Positions 12,861 through 25,700 of a DNA stretch of 64,000 nt are shown piece by piece. This DNA is from Spongilla lacustris (lineage: Eukaryota; Porifera; Demospongiae; Spongillida; Spongillidae). Position 1 is the stretch's first letter. Each line of letters starts with the position of its first letter. A program made the translations under genes and the position numbers. Below the pieces are notes generated by a model, which saw only the letters and a program-made list of their open reading frames with translations, searched no databases and was not told the origin of the DNA. The stretch covers positions 1,835,179-1,899,178 of the forward strand of contig OX442436.1 in NCBI GenBank assembly GCA_949361645.1, in the 5' to 3' direction.

Positions 12861-13743
12861 CCCCCCCCCCCACACACACATACACACTTCGCCTACCATT
12901 TTCGACCACGCCCCTTAAAAAATCATTACGTAATCGACAATTCACCACACCCACAATGAGATGGATAGAATCTACATGTACTACAAATTGCCAAGCAGGC
13001 TTCGTTGCAGGTTGCTGTTGTAGATGTTGTCACTTCATCGCTTGCAGCTGGAGACGCTGTTTTACTTGTGGTGTAGAATTACATCTATAAAAAGTGGTAC
13101 GTATACTCCAACAAAATTTTGAAGAACGGCACGGAAGTGCTCGTTTAAACAAGAGTAGCGGGGCTTGCTCGCCGTAAACGCGTGACTGTGACGTGAGTTC
13201 TTAACAGCATAGTAACGTGTGGCTTACTAGCGTTAGTATAGCCTTTATTTTTACATTGCTTTGCGACGCTTCGATTGTTGTACTAGTAAATAAATTGACG
13301 TCATCGCTCAGCCTATGCTCTCCACGATGAAATAACGTACTAGGTAGGCAGTCAAGCCCTGTCTTTGCACGAATTGGACACCCACCATAGGCGTCCGCTC
13401 GATGGGGCAAGGGGGGGCATTTGCCCCCCCCCCCCCCCCCCCCCCCCTGCATACCCCCAACTAATTAAATTCATACAACTAATTAATATTTAACGCGGTT
13501 AACGATCGGTTCGATTGCATGAGTCGCGAACCAAATCTTAGTACATGTACTATACAACGGCACAACAATCGACCACTCGTGGTCCCCAGTCCATTGTGTA
13601 TCGATGGCTCGCAAGACTACAGGAAAGTCTGAAAGCAAGTAATTCTATTCGTATCTGCGATTCTCTCTGTTTATTATGCTATGTTTTGTGGCTTAAAGAC
13701 TGCATACGTTGCAAAGCGGCTGGGGCGGAGCCCCAGACCCCTA
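12861..13743. other. Intergenic spacer with poly-C tract
   Basis: No gene is supported. A run of about 22 C lies at 13425-13447, flanked by CCTGCATACCCCC. The rest is ordinary AT-rich spacer; short open frames here lack splice context or recognisable domains. Confidence 0.5.
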
Positions 13744-13891
13744 TATAGACCAGTTGCGGCGCGAAACCATTATCGTATGAATATAGTTACCGTTGCCCAG
13801 ATTTATTATGAATATCATTGGTCGCCATTTTGGTGGGCAAATTTTTGAGTAGCAGAGTGGGCTTCGACAGAAAATAGCATCGTGGGAAGAA

Positions 13892-14740
13892 ATGAGCTAC
13901 AGTGATTCGCTAAAGGGACCCGAAAAAGAGCGATATGAGCGAAAGCTACAGTGTCTCTATGGTGTCACGGGTCGGAGCAGCAAGGAGGAGTGCGTAGAAG
14001 TTCTTGACCCATACAATATCAGTGTTGAGTTATGGATCGATGATGTGTCACGCTGGCCTCCAATAGAGTTTCCTCACGTTTATACGTATTTGATAGACAC
14101 TCCTGGAGAATTCACCAGAGAGAAGCTGAAGGCTTTTAAAAGCCTGCAGGCAAAAAACTATTACATAAGGTGAAGAGTATACTAAAAATATGTTACGTTT
14201 TCACTACTTGAATTTCAGTGGTTGGGTTCGAACAGTCTATTATCGTGACATTGGTAATGAAAATTGTATCCTCATGGCAAAAGTAACACCATCACAGCGG
14301 ATAAACGACAAGCCACATGAGGCCTGGATTGGAGTGAACAAGAAAACAGGCACCATCATTACTGGACATTGTTCCTGCATGGCAGGGTAAGTGCTATGTG
14401 TTATGTGTACAGCTGGATGCACAAGGTTTACATTACAGACTTGGTGAGGTTTGTTCACACGTAGCTGCCATACTTTTTAAGGCAGAAGCTTGCATCAGGC
14501 TTGGAATTGCATCAGAAACATGCACATCACAACCATGCTTGTGGAACCAGGCATATTCTAAGAAGGTAACTGAGTTGCATAGTAAATTGTATTAGCTTAC
14601 AATACATTTTCTTTTTGTAGGTTGAAGCATGTCCTGTTTCTGACATCAGTTTGAGCCGCCCTAGGCTCAGAGACGCCAGGATGAATGCTTCACCCTCCAA
14701 CCCACTAAACCCTTGCTCCTTGAGACATGGTTGCATGTGA
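13892..14740 (+). CDS. SWIM zinc-finger protein of the transposon (truncated before YqaJ)
   Basis: Four exons, 13892-14169, 14219-14386, 14439-14565 and 14621-14740, join in phase to 230 codons plus stop. Exons 2 and 3 build a SWIM finger: 'GHCSCMAG' (CxC) joined across the intron to 'LGEVCSHVAAILF' (CxH), then a Cys-containing stretch ending 'WNQAYSKKV'. In related transposon proteins, as I recall them, this region is followed by about 200 residues of YqaJ exonuclease. Here only about 40 more residues follow. SWIM fingers bind DNA or protein, so the likely role is helping transposition, but without the nuclease the product is probably defective. Confidence 0.75.
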
Positions 14741-14843
14741 TGGTCCAGATTGCCCATATCAATGGTTTCATTTTCAGTGTGTTGGGCTCAGTAAAGAACC
14801 TCCTGGTGAATGGTATTGTGGTGATTGCAAGCATACTAATTGA
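14727..14843 (+). pseudogene. PHD-finger remnant at the 3' end of the SWIM gene
   Basis: The frame from ATG 14727 to TGA 14841-14843 encodes the second half of an ING-type PHD finger: 'VACDGPDCPYQWFHFQCVGL' then 'GEWYCGDC'. The first Cys pair is missing or out of frame: a TGA lies two codons upstream, and the SWIM exon reads through in another frame to TGA 14738-14740. It looks like the C-terminus of the original SWIM protein, separated by a small frame-shifting change. Confidence 0.7.
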
Positions 14844-14923
14844 TATAACTCCATTTGCAATTATAGTATGAGTTTCATGAACAAGTCAAATTTATTTTGA
14901 TGTAACAATGACATGCTAACTTA

Positions 14924-16749
14924 TTAAACAATTGTTTGGGAAAGATTAGTTAAAGCAGCAGTTACCAAGAGTATTTTGTCAATGGTAGTAACACCTACAC
15001 ATGCATCAGATGGTCTCTTTATCAAAGTTATTGGTAGCGTATGTTGAAGAATCTTGTACTTCTTCCGTAATTGCCCAATTATTTGCTCCACATGGATCCG
15101 AACATGTGCCAGTCTCCTAGATGTCTCAACTTCGGCTCTTGAAAGTTGACTCTTTCCCTTGGTGAAAGCAGGGATTTCTAGTTTTGCTCCACGTACTGCC
15201 AGATCATCATGAATATTAAATCCACGGTCTGCAAGAACCACATCACCAAACTCAATGTTGTCCAGAAACCCACATCTCTGTGTGATCACCTTGTCAGACA
15301 CACGCCCAGTCCATGCTTTTGAAATGAAGGTGATAACTCCTGTAGGTGCAATAGCAATAAATACCTTTAGTGTGTTATGTTTCTTGTAATTTGAATAAGT
15401 AGCAGCTCTTGCACCAAATGATAGAGGTCGCTCAGTAAATATCTCAAAGCAGTCAATAATACATTTAACATTTTTGAAATTCTTCTGAAATGCTTCTGGC
15501 ATATTGTTTCTCAGTGTATCCGTGTCTGGCCATGTAACAAGTGGCTGAAGATTTTGATACATTGTATCAAGCCATGAATGGAATATGCGTGATTCAGTGG
15601 ACCTGCTGTCCAATTGAAATCTACTTGCAAGATCATCCATTAGTGTATGTAAGCGGAGATAGACCAATGAAGCAAAAAAGTAGTCAATGTCTGGGATACC
15701 ATTGTGATAAGGCTTTAGAAGATTGTACAATGTTAGAAAAAGGTCATATGTTGGTAAACCAGTATAGAAACATGTTTTATTGTCATCATTAAGAATGGTA
15801 TTTGCTCCGAATGTTAACCCTTGAAGGGCAGAAATGGACTTGCTAAGAGATACTAAGAGGTGCTGGTTTTGGACAATGAGTGATGAATGAGTGATAGATG
15901 CCTGAGTGATACTAATGCTTAGCTGAGTATTCTGTGCATGTAACTCATTGGTCTGTGTTTTTAAGTGCTTATTCTCGAAATCCAAGTACGAATTTTGTAC
16001 CTTAAGCTCTCTTATCTGTTCCAATAACTCCCTGTTCAGCGTTTGTAAACCTTCACATTTTTCTTCAAGCTGAGATATAGCATTCATGGTCACACCTCTT
16101 CTGCTCTCACCACTATTCTCGTCAGTCACATGTACCACTTGTCTGCTCTCATTACTGTCCTCAGAAGTGTCCTCTCTTCTGCTATCATCACTACTCTCTG
16201 CCACAATCTCTCTAACCTCTCTTCTGCTCTCATCACTATTCTCGGCAGCTACACGTACCACTTGTCTGGTCTCATTACTGTTTTCAGAAGTAGCCTCCTC
16301 ACTAATCCCAGTATAGTTAAATCTCTTCTGCCACCTTCCTGTTCAATCCTGGCCTGTTTAGTTACGAGAAGTGTTTCTGCATTTTCAGAATGTTTCCTAC
16401 GGCGATTAGCAAGTCTTGAATGCCGATCCAAATTGCTTGAAGTAGTAGACATTTGCCCACGAAAGAGACAAATGGAAGGGGCATAGTCGGGATGGGAAGC
16501 ATCGTTTAATGGTTGCCCTGAAGCAAAGAGACCTTTGAAACAAATTGTGCCATTGCTTAATATAATCTTACCAGTAACAAAGTGGTCGCTACAAACGCGA
16601 CTATATTCCGATGGAGACCAATTTTTTCGGTTTAGAGCCGCAACCCATATATGTCTTCTGTCCTTTTCGGCCGGAAAACGATAGAATTTCTTTTTTCCCC
16701 CCTTGCTGTAGCGATTCTTGCAATCTACTACAGCACACGCATGTGGCAT
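14924..16749 (-). pseudogene. THAP-domain DDE_Tnp_4 transposase, one frame break
   Basis: From ATG 16749 the first frame encodes a C2CH THAP DNA-binding domain (residues 1-80: 'CAVVDCKNRY', 'FYRFP', 'VCSDHF'). Around 16310-16330 the coding shifts frame and continues to the stop at 14924. The second part has Ser/Glu-rich repeats, a coiled coil (16080-15880) and a DDE_Tnp_4 (HARBI1/IS5-like) catalytic domain. Candidate acidic residues lie in 'IIDCFEIF', 'VVLADRGF' and 'HVRIHVEQIIGQ'. THAP plus coiled coil plus DDE is usual for this superfamily. The frame change may be a 1-nt indel or a very small intron; no convincing splice pair was found, so it is called a pseudogene. Confidence 0.8.
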
Positions 16750-16887
16750 GGTTCAAACTTCCAGCAGAGCGCACTAACAACCCTAAAAATTTGCCCACCA
16801 AAATGGCGACCAATGATATTCATAATAAATCTGGGCAACGGTAACTATATTCATACGATAATGGTTTCGCGCCGCAACTGGTCTATA

Positions 16888-19800
16888 GTCACGATAGCAG
16901 TGTAGCGGTGATGTAATCCATCCGCTGCTGCGTATGTGGAAGGCGGTATATCCCTTGACGATCACTTTAATTATCCCCCCTCGCCTCGAAATCCTTCATG
17001 CATAAATTACATATTTCACTGAACCGAGAGCTTCCGTGCTTCGCGGGGGAGGGGCAAATGTATATGTGTGTTTCCATATTTCCATACATGTACATACATG
17101 TACATACATGTACATGTATGTATGGAAATATAACTTTATCTTCTCTTTATCTTCTCTTTAACCTTTAATCTGCGTGAAACGATCCTGAATTCAGGATCGG
17201 TAAAATCCTGAATTCAGGATGGTGAGTTCTGCCGTTTATAACAACCATTGCAGTGAAAATTAAAATCGTTAAAACATAAAAGCTGTTTGTTTCAACAATG
17301 ATGCACACATTCTATAGCATGGAATAATTTTTATCATCTAGAAAGCTGCCCAAACTTCAAGGATGCATAAGCACGTTCGTTGCTCCCGCGTCCGTAAATT
17401 AAATGATTAGCAATTTATAGTTTGTAATGCTTACAAAGAGCATTGAACATATCAATTTTACTCCTTTTCACTACTTATTGGTAGTAGCACCTCCAGACTC
17501 TTGGTAGAAGTTGTATTTTTATCAAACTTGTACAAAAAATAATAGAAAAGGGTAGTTTATTATCACTGTCCGAGCATCCGCCCCTTCTTTTTATGTCCCA
17601 ACAGTACTGGTGACAGCATTTCTACCAATGCCAGGCATTTCTACATCGCTCTCAATGACAGAAATGCTTTTTTATTTTTATTTTGCAGAGGCTAACCATC
17701 GTACCACCCGCTCTGACTCGCTTCGCTTAGTCCGCCTTGAGTTAATTCGATGCTCGTACCTCCTGTGTCCCATATTGTTTAATTTGCTTGTATGGCTCTC
17801 CTTACAGATCTTAGTAACAGTTTCTATCTTGAAAGTAAGCTTCCTGCTCTTTCCTCAACCTTATACCCGACTTTGTGGTAACCGCGGCATTATTTGCGAA
17901 CGAAAAAGTTAACTAAGCCTAAACATAGTTTTTCTAAAAGAAATAAAGATTTGAATGACTAAAATGGATAGCGCTGTTTAGATGAAAGCCTACAGAAGCT
18001 AAATATAAAAAAAAAAATCAGCATTACCGTTCGAATTTATGTCGATACGAGCGGCGTAAAGTCATCCTTAATTCATGATGGAATTAAAGGTTAAGAGAAC
18101 TCACCAGCTTTAAGTAGTGAATCATGCAACTGTTGAACTAGATGTGGAACATGCAGATGTCCATGTTGGAAGAAGAATCCATGCATGTACAAGTGGGTGC
18201 CATGTAGAAAAATCCTGCTCTACTACTTTTGAAAATCACTGCTGCCCCTCCAATTAACGTTTTCAACTTGTTGGGTGAGCAGTTGGATGAACCAGAACAC
18301 CAAAAATATGATGTGTAGGATGCAACTGTGTTAGAAGAAAGTTATGACTGGCTCAATGATGAACACATCACAACAGCCCAGAATCTTCTAAAAGCACAAT
18401 TATACACTACTGTCTCAGGTCTGCAATCCTCAATACTCAAATGCACAGAAACATTTGATATTTAACGCTTTTGTTCAATGTAACAATAAAAATGGAAACC
18501 ATTGGATAATTGTATGAACAGTTGGATATTTACGTGGCATTGTCAAGGTGTTGATGCGATGAGTGCAAAATTACATGCAAAAGTGTCATGTCATTGCAAC
18601 TGCTTGCGTTTTTCTCCAAGCCTCATCAGAAGATCCAATAAGTGATATACTGTTCCCCTGTGTGTTCTGAAGCAGTCTCAGCCATGTCACAATTACAATT
18701 TGAGATACATGTCACAAGCTCAGATACGCATGCAGCATGCAGCTTACAGAATTTCCTGGGAGCGACAGGAAATAAGGTCGCTAAGTTTAATTGAAGTGAC
18801 ATAATTTCCTTAGGAATAAATATTGCCGCTGCAACATGCAGAATTTCCTGTGACACCGGACCTTGCACATTAAGTTGTTCATATGCATGTGTGCGTGTAT
18901 GTGTTCATGTACTTTATTATGTTGTATATGCATGTATTGCTGGTTTTGACTTTTTTGATTTTTATTTCCTATAATTACATCATGCAGAAATTCAGTATGT
19001 TTTAAGTTTCATGTCAGCTGGCATGCCACAGGCTAGTTTTTTTTTCTTCTTTCCTTTAAGCCTAAATAACTTTTAAATATTACATTGGAATCCAATATTT
19101 ATTGAATGGTGCACCAGGGGCGTACGCAGGAGTTTTAAAAAGGGGGGTTACATGTAGGAAGGAATCAATTAGGGGGAAGGTGCGGGAGGGAGATGTGCCC
19201 CTCCCGCGCAAAGCGCGGAAGCCCAGCGGTGCAGTACCATTTGAAGACATTATTTCATTGAGAAATCAACAAGACGGTACATAATAAGCTCGCATATGTC
19301 ATTCTTCTAGTATTTTTTCACACAATGTCTAAATCTTGCTGGAGTACCATTTCTCGCCTGAAATGTTGACACAGGTGCGCTGAAGATTATTGTTGCAAAG
19401 ATACAATACACGAGCCTTTTTCGGTGGTATTATACATGTACTTTACATGTATATAACATTCGCGGTAACTCAATTAACTATACGCTGCGACAGACACTCG
19501 GAGGTTAAACTTTAAACATAAAATTGCTCGATCCATTATGCTTGTACATAGTTACTTTAACTACCAAGTTCTTCATGCGCTCTTTTAGAAAAGAGGAACT
19601 TCTGCAGCTTTGTCTTCTCATCGTACCAGAGATCATATATAGATCAGATCTATACATGTATATGATCGCTGATCGTACGGTGAGCAGACAAAGTGTCACG
19701 TGGGCACGCGGCTAAGTATGATGGCTCCGTGGGCGTGGTTTGCCACACCCACATTCTGGATGAAAAGGGGGGTTCGTCCGAAACCCCTCGAACCCCCTCT

Positions 19801-20575
19801 GCGTACACTGCTAGGTATTGGAGAAGCATCGTTAAAAGTTTGCCCAGGTGAAGATCTAAGATAGAAACCTTTGGCATTTTTATACTGTATTTTATAATCG
19901 GATGAAATTAATTTTTTTTGGGTGGGGATGGTATTACAAGGGAGTGGTTCAAAACGGCCTTTTGTTGAATGTGAGCCTTAATACTAGACATATCCAAGCT
20001 GAAATGGATTGGGCATTGTCGCAAATTATCAATGGTCAAGGCGATATGCAAATTTCACCTGATTTGCTTCGAATTTTGATTCCTGTATAAGAATAAACCG
20101 GTTGTGTAACACTGTAGTAGAGTATATGTTGACTACGTAGTACTGCAATGTTGTACTGAATTGAAGTGCATTGTTGAGAAGTTCGTATTAAAGTTGCCCG
20201 TTGACCCACGTAACAGTTGCTTACTATGAACTGATGATAAAAAAAAAAAAAAGTGGTCTGGTTAGAACAGTAGAACACCGGATCTGCGGCAACGGCCCTG
20301 TCCTATACTCCTGGGCATGACGTTCTATATCCATCTTTCAATGATTCATATATTAATAATGAGAAATATCAAGTCCTAAAGAATTACAAACAAAACACTG
20401 AGACATTGAGAAATTACTGCACAACGTTTTTGCTTTACACTTCATGAAGTCCCATCGCTCAGTTAGGATCATAGCTGTATTGAAAACGGCGGTAACCAAT
20501 TAACAATCCAGAGAAAGAAAAAAAAACGTAAAAAAAGAATAATGGTCCTTTTATTACCTGTAAGCGATTATAAAT
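16888..20575. other. Gene-poor spacer with decayed small transposons
   Basis: No gene is supported. Visible structures are a TACATG-rich hairpin (17075-17131), a doubled GAATTC-centred palindrome (17183-17221), loosely inverted ends CTCTTTAACCTTTAAT (about 17152) and ATTAAAGGTTAAGAG (about 18101) that may bound a 0.95-kb MITE, and a second candidate at 19117-19812. Short frames here have no domain or splice support. Confidence 0.5.
19117..19812. mobile_element. Candidate MITE with GTACGCAG ends and G-rich borders
   Basis: The left border reads GGCGTACGCAGGAG followed by a G-rich stretch; the right border is a G/C-rich stretch followed by CTCTGCGTACAC. The outer GTACGCAG is an inverted match and the subterminal G/C tracts also face each other. 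The interior has no ORF. Only about 8 bp are strictly inverted, so the limits are uncertain. Confidence 0.4.
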
Positions 20576-20888
20576 ATAAAACAAGTAAATAAAAAAACTT
20601 CTCTATCGAGAAAGTGATTGGTGGTATGTAGGATTGGTGGTGTAAAAAGCGAGGAAACAAGGTACAGTATGTTAAAGTGAGGTTTGGTAGGATCCTACAA
20701 CTCAGTCGGCCTGAATTTGCAAATGAAGTTGCCTATTTGCAAATGTAGGACTGTTATAGTTGTAGGATCCTACCAAACCTCACTTTATAACATACTGTAC
20801 CTTGTTTCCTCGCTTTTTATACACCACCAATCCTACATACCACCAATCACTTTCTCGATAGAGAAGTTTTTTTATTTACTTGTTCCCC
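20576..20888. mobile_element. Foldback MITE, about 120-bp arms
   Basis: The sequence from about 20580 (AACAAGTAAATAAAAAAACT) returns as its reverse complement ending about 20884, with arms of roughly 120 bp and a central loop of about 65 bp around AATTTGCAAATGAAG. Arms match almost perfectly (one or two changes plus a T-run length difference). It has no coding capacity and could fold into a very long hairpin. Confidence 0.85.
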
Positions 20889-21439
20889 TATTTTTTTTCC
20901 CCTGCCAGGAGTGTTCAGTCAATATAATGTGTATTCGTTGCAATGCATAGGACACTTAGATTCCTCTTATTGCATGGTATCGGACTCGCGACAGGAACGT
21001 CGTAAGAAGACTACATTAGCTTCAAAAAGTTGCATTTGATTTCCAAACGTGCCCTTTCATACAAATAAGACCTAAGGTTGTTAGCAGGTGATGAAATGCC
21101 GTGAAATGACCCAAGCAGGTGCAATTCATTATCGGTGAAAATTCTCGTTGCCTAGCAGTATGCAATATGACGCGCGTCTCTACGTGATGAACGGAAGAAG
21201 AACGAAAAATTAAATGGCGGAATTTAGGCGCCGACTTGTCGCTCAAGGTAAACTGCACTGTTTAGCGAAGCTCACGTTATATGTGCACATCTGTCATGTT
21301 TGTGATGGATTATACATGTATACGAGCTGGCGAATAAAGGCAACGCTTCGTTACCGTTTTAAAACGCTCGATCCAAAACCACGCCCACCTAAACAAATCC
21401 GAAGCCAATCCTACATAGGACCCACTACCGTGGGTCCCG

Positions 21440-21725
21440 ATTAGAATGCAGACTTGCATTTGTACATCTGTCATTCTCTTGAGAGAGAACTGATACTGAC
21501 CCCTCCATGCTTGCATCACAATCAACATTAACTCCATATTGAACTGTGGAAAAGAGAGAATAGGAGTGGAACTAAGCTTTGCCTTTAGCTGCACAAATGC
21601 CTCATCATTCTTTTTTTTTTCAGTTCCATTCGGGAAATGACAGAGCCTCTTATAGCCTCCGCTGCCTTTATCAGTCCGGTTTCCATTTTTGTTCACTACT
21701 CCGTAAGCTCTAGTGCTCATATGTA
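21440..21725 (-). pseudogene. Ty3/Gypsy pol relic (RT-RNase H junction)
   Basis: The minus frame contains 'NDEAFVQLKAKLSS' and 'SFPQFNMEL', the start of the RNase H region of Gypsy-type pol. It then loses frame. A homologous relic lies in the opposite orientation at 32236-32620, so the pair marks the outer part of the giant inverted repeat. Only a decayed fragment is present, with no LTR or full domain. Confidence 0.7.
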
Positions 21726-21756
21726 ATGACTACCAGAGCCCAAGTATTTTTTTTTG

Positions 21757-22775
21757 TTTCAAAAACACAAATAAACAGAATTTATGCAAAAATAAACGCA
21801 TTGTCACATGTAAAATTTATAAATTTTACATGTGACAATGCGTTTATACAAATTTCAATTAACACCGCGTCCGCGAGTAAAGTGGGTCCGAATTAGGGGA
21901 AACTAAAAAACTAAAAGATCCGCTAGCAGCAGAATCACAGGTACTGGTTTTAAAATAAGTAGAGTAACCTATTACAGTATGCTCACATCCTAATTTATAA
22001 GAGCTGCAACTATCACAGTTTTGATGCACGCACTTTAAATAAACTAGTTCCGCACTACGCTTATCATTTTATCCTTTTACACCCATTCCCTTTTTTACTG
22101 TAAATTCATAAGCATGCATAAGCCATCTATATCGATGCAGCTCTTGGTTTCCCTGAAAATAAAAATTACATCTGCATGCAGACTCGCAAAGCAGCGTGCA
22201 AAGCAGCAAAGTTAAACTGCACGCGATAATGTATAGCGTTCTATAGACACGATAGAACATATGCACATAGTAAAAATAAATAAATACATTGCATATGATT
22301 GAAAAAGCATTGAAATGTTTCAACTCGGCTTATACTATGTGATTATTGCCGTTTTTCCATGATGATGATATATGTTTTTATCGAAATGGACCCCTTTTAT
22401 ATCGCCGCATTTGTAGCATCCAGCAAGTTGAATGATCTCTCACAAAATGCATCCAATGTTGTCTCAAGAGTTGTACTTTCACATTCCTGTATTTGAAATG
22501 AAAAATACTCATCAGCGGATCTTTTAGTTTTTTTTTTTAATTTCCCCCTAAAACGGCCTAAATTTACCCACTTTACTCGCGGACGCGGTGTTAAAAAACA
22601 TAAAAGGAGGAATGGGGAGCTTGCCAGCATGGAAGCTTTGATTCTTTGCATGACCCCATTATATCAAGCTCCCCTAAGCTTCCTCCTTTTATGTTTCTTA
22701 TTGACATTTGTAAATTTTGCATGTGACAATGCGTTTATTTTTTGTATGAATTCTGTTTATTTGTGTTTTTGATTG
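21757..22775. mobile_element. MITE-like element with AAAACACAAATAAACAGAAT ends
   Basis: The left end (about 21762) and right end (about 22770) are inverted copies of AAAACACAAATAAACAGAAT followed by TNATGCAAAAATAAACGCATT-like sequence. A shorter copy with the same ends sits at 31679-31922. The 1-kb version seems to contain a nested insertion: an inner ATAAAAGGAGG...CCTCCTTTTAT inverted pair at about 22600-22695 matches the centre of the short copy. There is no ORF. Confidence 0.75.
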
Positions 22776-25700
22776 TGATCCAATATCAACAGTGACGTTT
22801 AAAACAAGCATTGCGGCTGACTGGGACTACTAAGATAGCGTGGTGATCAATGTTCTATTAAAAAATGAGCTTCATCATGTATGGATGTAACTCTTTAACC
22901 ATGATTAATAAGAAGTTAAGTGTAAGGAATACCATCAACTAGTAACCTAATGTTTCAATCTGGCATTAAATTACTCAACTTGCCTGTGAATTTATGCTTA
23001 CATGTAAATATTCTTCATTGCCCATACATGACTTGATGAGGCTCAATTTAAAATAGAATAGTGATCACCGGGCTATCTTAGCAGTCCCAGTCAGCCGCAA
23101 TGCTTGTTTTGAACATCACTGTTGATATTCGATCTCATGCAATAGCTGGTTGTCAAAACTGCAATCTTTTCCCCCTTTCGTTAAAAGGAAGTTGTGCATA
23201 GTTTTAATCACACACTTGAATAATGTAGGAGGGGTTATACCTACACTGATGACTTCTGGAGAATGGTAAGTGTGTTCTTATAGCAGTACATATATAAGAA
23301 TGGGTGCTAGCATTTTGAGGACCCTGGATAATAAGATCCCTACAATGCTCTAATGTCAGCACGGAAGCTTGGATTCTTCATATGCATACAGTTAGGGCCT
23401 TGGAAAATCTTAATTAACTTGTTTGGGTTAATCAACATTGTCCAAAGTCCGTGAAATGCTATAGTCACATTGTGGGATCATTGGTATAGGGGGACAGTAG
23501 ATGAAGGTACATGTATGGTAATTTTGTTCAGTGATTGTTATATGGACCATACATGTATATTCCATATCTGAATAAGGGTATTCTCTAGGTGTCATGAATC
23601 TGAAACTGCAATTCCATCGTATACACGTAACACGTCGATCCATTCATTTTTATACGATAGACTCTCCACATCGTGCAGTAAACAATTGTCTGTGCCCAGG
23701 CAATTTATTTTTAAAAAGTCTCCGTCCATTGACAATTCCGCCGTATACAAATGTGAATGCATACCGGTGTCAGAGGTATAAATGACTCCCAAGCATAAAT
23801 GACTCCCCCGGTCATAAACGCCTAAGGTGAAAATGACTCCTCCTAGGCATATATGCATGACTCCCTACGTGAGTTCCATAAGCCACGTGTACTTGCTGTT
23901 GAAGTGAGAAAGCTCGCTCGCAAGAACAAGGATGAATTCAGTATTTTTGAGGGCTAAAATTTAGGGGAGTCATTGGCGACTATGATACCTGTCAGGTACA
24001 TGTACAAACAAACCTTTGCATATAATGCAGATTGCAGGAAGCAGAACAGACAGTGGGCTTCCATCGCGCTCGTACTAAAGTTCTTGTGCATGTATATGTC
24101 ATGCGTATAGATATTAATATATTTAACCGAAGATAGCACGTTCTTCCTGAACCTCAGTCTCATGCATTCATGCAGCTGAACGTAGTTAGGTGCCAACTTA
24201 TACAATGTCCGGATCAGCGTCCTTTTGCAATACTGAAATAGATATGTGATTTTTTTTTTTCAAGTTTCGCTCGCCCAACGCAACCGTCAGTTTGCGATGC
24301 CACAACACAGTGCCACAACGCCGTGCTCTTGTGCGCTATCTAGTTAAAGTTGCAGTCGTTACCAGCTGTCATGAGGAATTTGAGTTACAAAGTCCCGGAC
24401 TAAAACTATGGATACCAACTGCAAGGCAGTTATCACTGACCCTTCTGTGTACATAGTTTTTCGGTATAAACTTGGCTTTTATAGAATGGCTGTTATACTG
24501 TTAACATTGATTTCTATTTTCTACATGTACATGTATATGACTGCGATATATTTTAAAGAGGATTTTAAAGTTAATACAGCAGTGCCATTACTCGAATCAG
24601 GTGGTTTTGTGAACTTCATAATCTTTGTTGGTGCTATAACAGGTTGGTTAACTCCTATATATGCGGCAACTGACTGCATGCGCAAATGTACTCAGGATGT
24701 AGTAAGCAACGCAGGCTGTGCACGTATAATGTTCAATATATTTTGTCAGTTTAGGAACCATAAAGTTCCGATTCCTTTAGGAAAAAAAAAAAAAACTCAA
24801 ATTGTTCACCACGTGCACATCATTGGTTTACAAGCATATGCATACTCACCCAGTATTATGGTACGTACATTTTTCATGTTTGTGATGAAAAACACGGTAG
24901 GGTGATCAATGGGAAGTGGAAGAGAGATAGGAACTACAATAGGAAGTAAACATATTTCAATCTCCTGTCCCAAGTAGAACGGATGGTTTATATATAAGCT
25001 CCTGAATTAATTAATGCATGCCATATACTGAAACCGAAAGAAAACTTCGAACAAGGATGAAGTGGATTAGCACTGCTGTTATTCTCTTCCTTGGTGTCTA
25101 TATTCTCGTTGCCAATGGTGGATTGCTGAAGACATCGCGAAATACGAGGTCAGGCTTGTGCATGGGTGGTCCTGGTGTTAAGGAAAGAAGGGCGCTTGTA
25201 AATGGACTCCAAGCATTGAAAAAAATTTTGGTGAGAGAAACAATCGTTACAGTGCATGTAATCATTACTGCAGTATAATCATAATCTATAATACCATATC
25301 ATTCGCATTTCCGAAGCATTCATTATGCCCCAAATATATCTGTTTGCACCATCTTTCCTGCGGTACGAAATTCATCTCGGCACGCACCTAATACCAGCAT
25401 TAACCTGCGTAAATCTTTTTTAAACATCTTGCCAACTAAGTGTATAAATCCCGTTTCACCTATGTAGGTATAACTGAGCTTAATTTCGTTAATATTGCTG
25501 CGTCTTATACTTACGTCACTGTACATGTGCGCGGATTGATTTAGTAAAAGCAGTACAGAAAAACCGTTTTAAAAACGCCTGTACGGATGAAAGTGATGTC
25601 GTTTTAGACTATAATCAAAGTATTCATGGAAGGACTCATATTAATGCCTGATATATCATAATTATAAACTACTGCCGATTTTTTTTCTTGTTTATTGTAT

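Larger units (their letters stand above)
13744..16887. mobile_element. ISL2EU-like DNA transposon with 103-bp terminal inverted repeats
   Basis: The ends 13744-13846 and 16785-16887 are identical inverted repeats as far as I can read (103 nt), starting TATAGACCAGTTGCGGCGCG. If the repeat proper begins TAGACC, each side is preceded by TA, fitting a 2-bp target duplication. Inside are two convergent genes: a THAP/DDE_Tnp_4 transposase (minus) and a SWIM-finger protein (plus). This two-gene plan matches the ISL2EU (IS4EU) superfamily, whose second gene normally carries a YqaJ nuclease domain. Identical ends imply recent movement, while the transposase frame break suggests this copy is no longer autonomous. 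Confidence 0.88.

Noticed and set aside
23592..23858. 88-codon minus-strand frame in arms A and C
   Set aside because: The inverted copy is frameshifted, and the frame contains short repeats (GGAGTCATTTATGC-type) rather than protein-like sequence.
24408..24905. 165-codon open frame with a hydrophobic segment as a gene
   Set aside because: It is disrupted in the inverted copy, has no splice or promoter support and runs through a poly-A tract; likely incidental.
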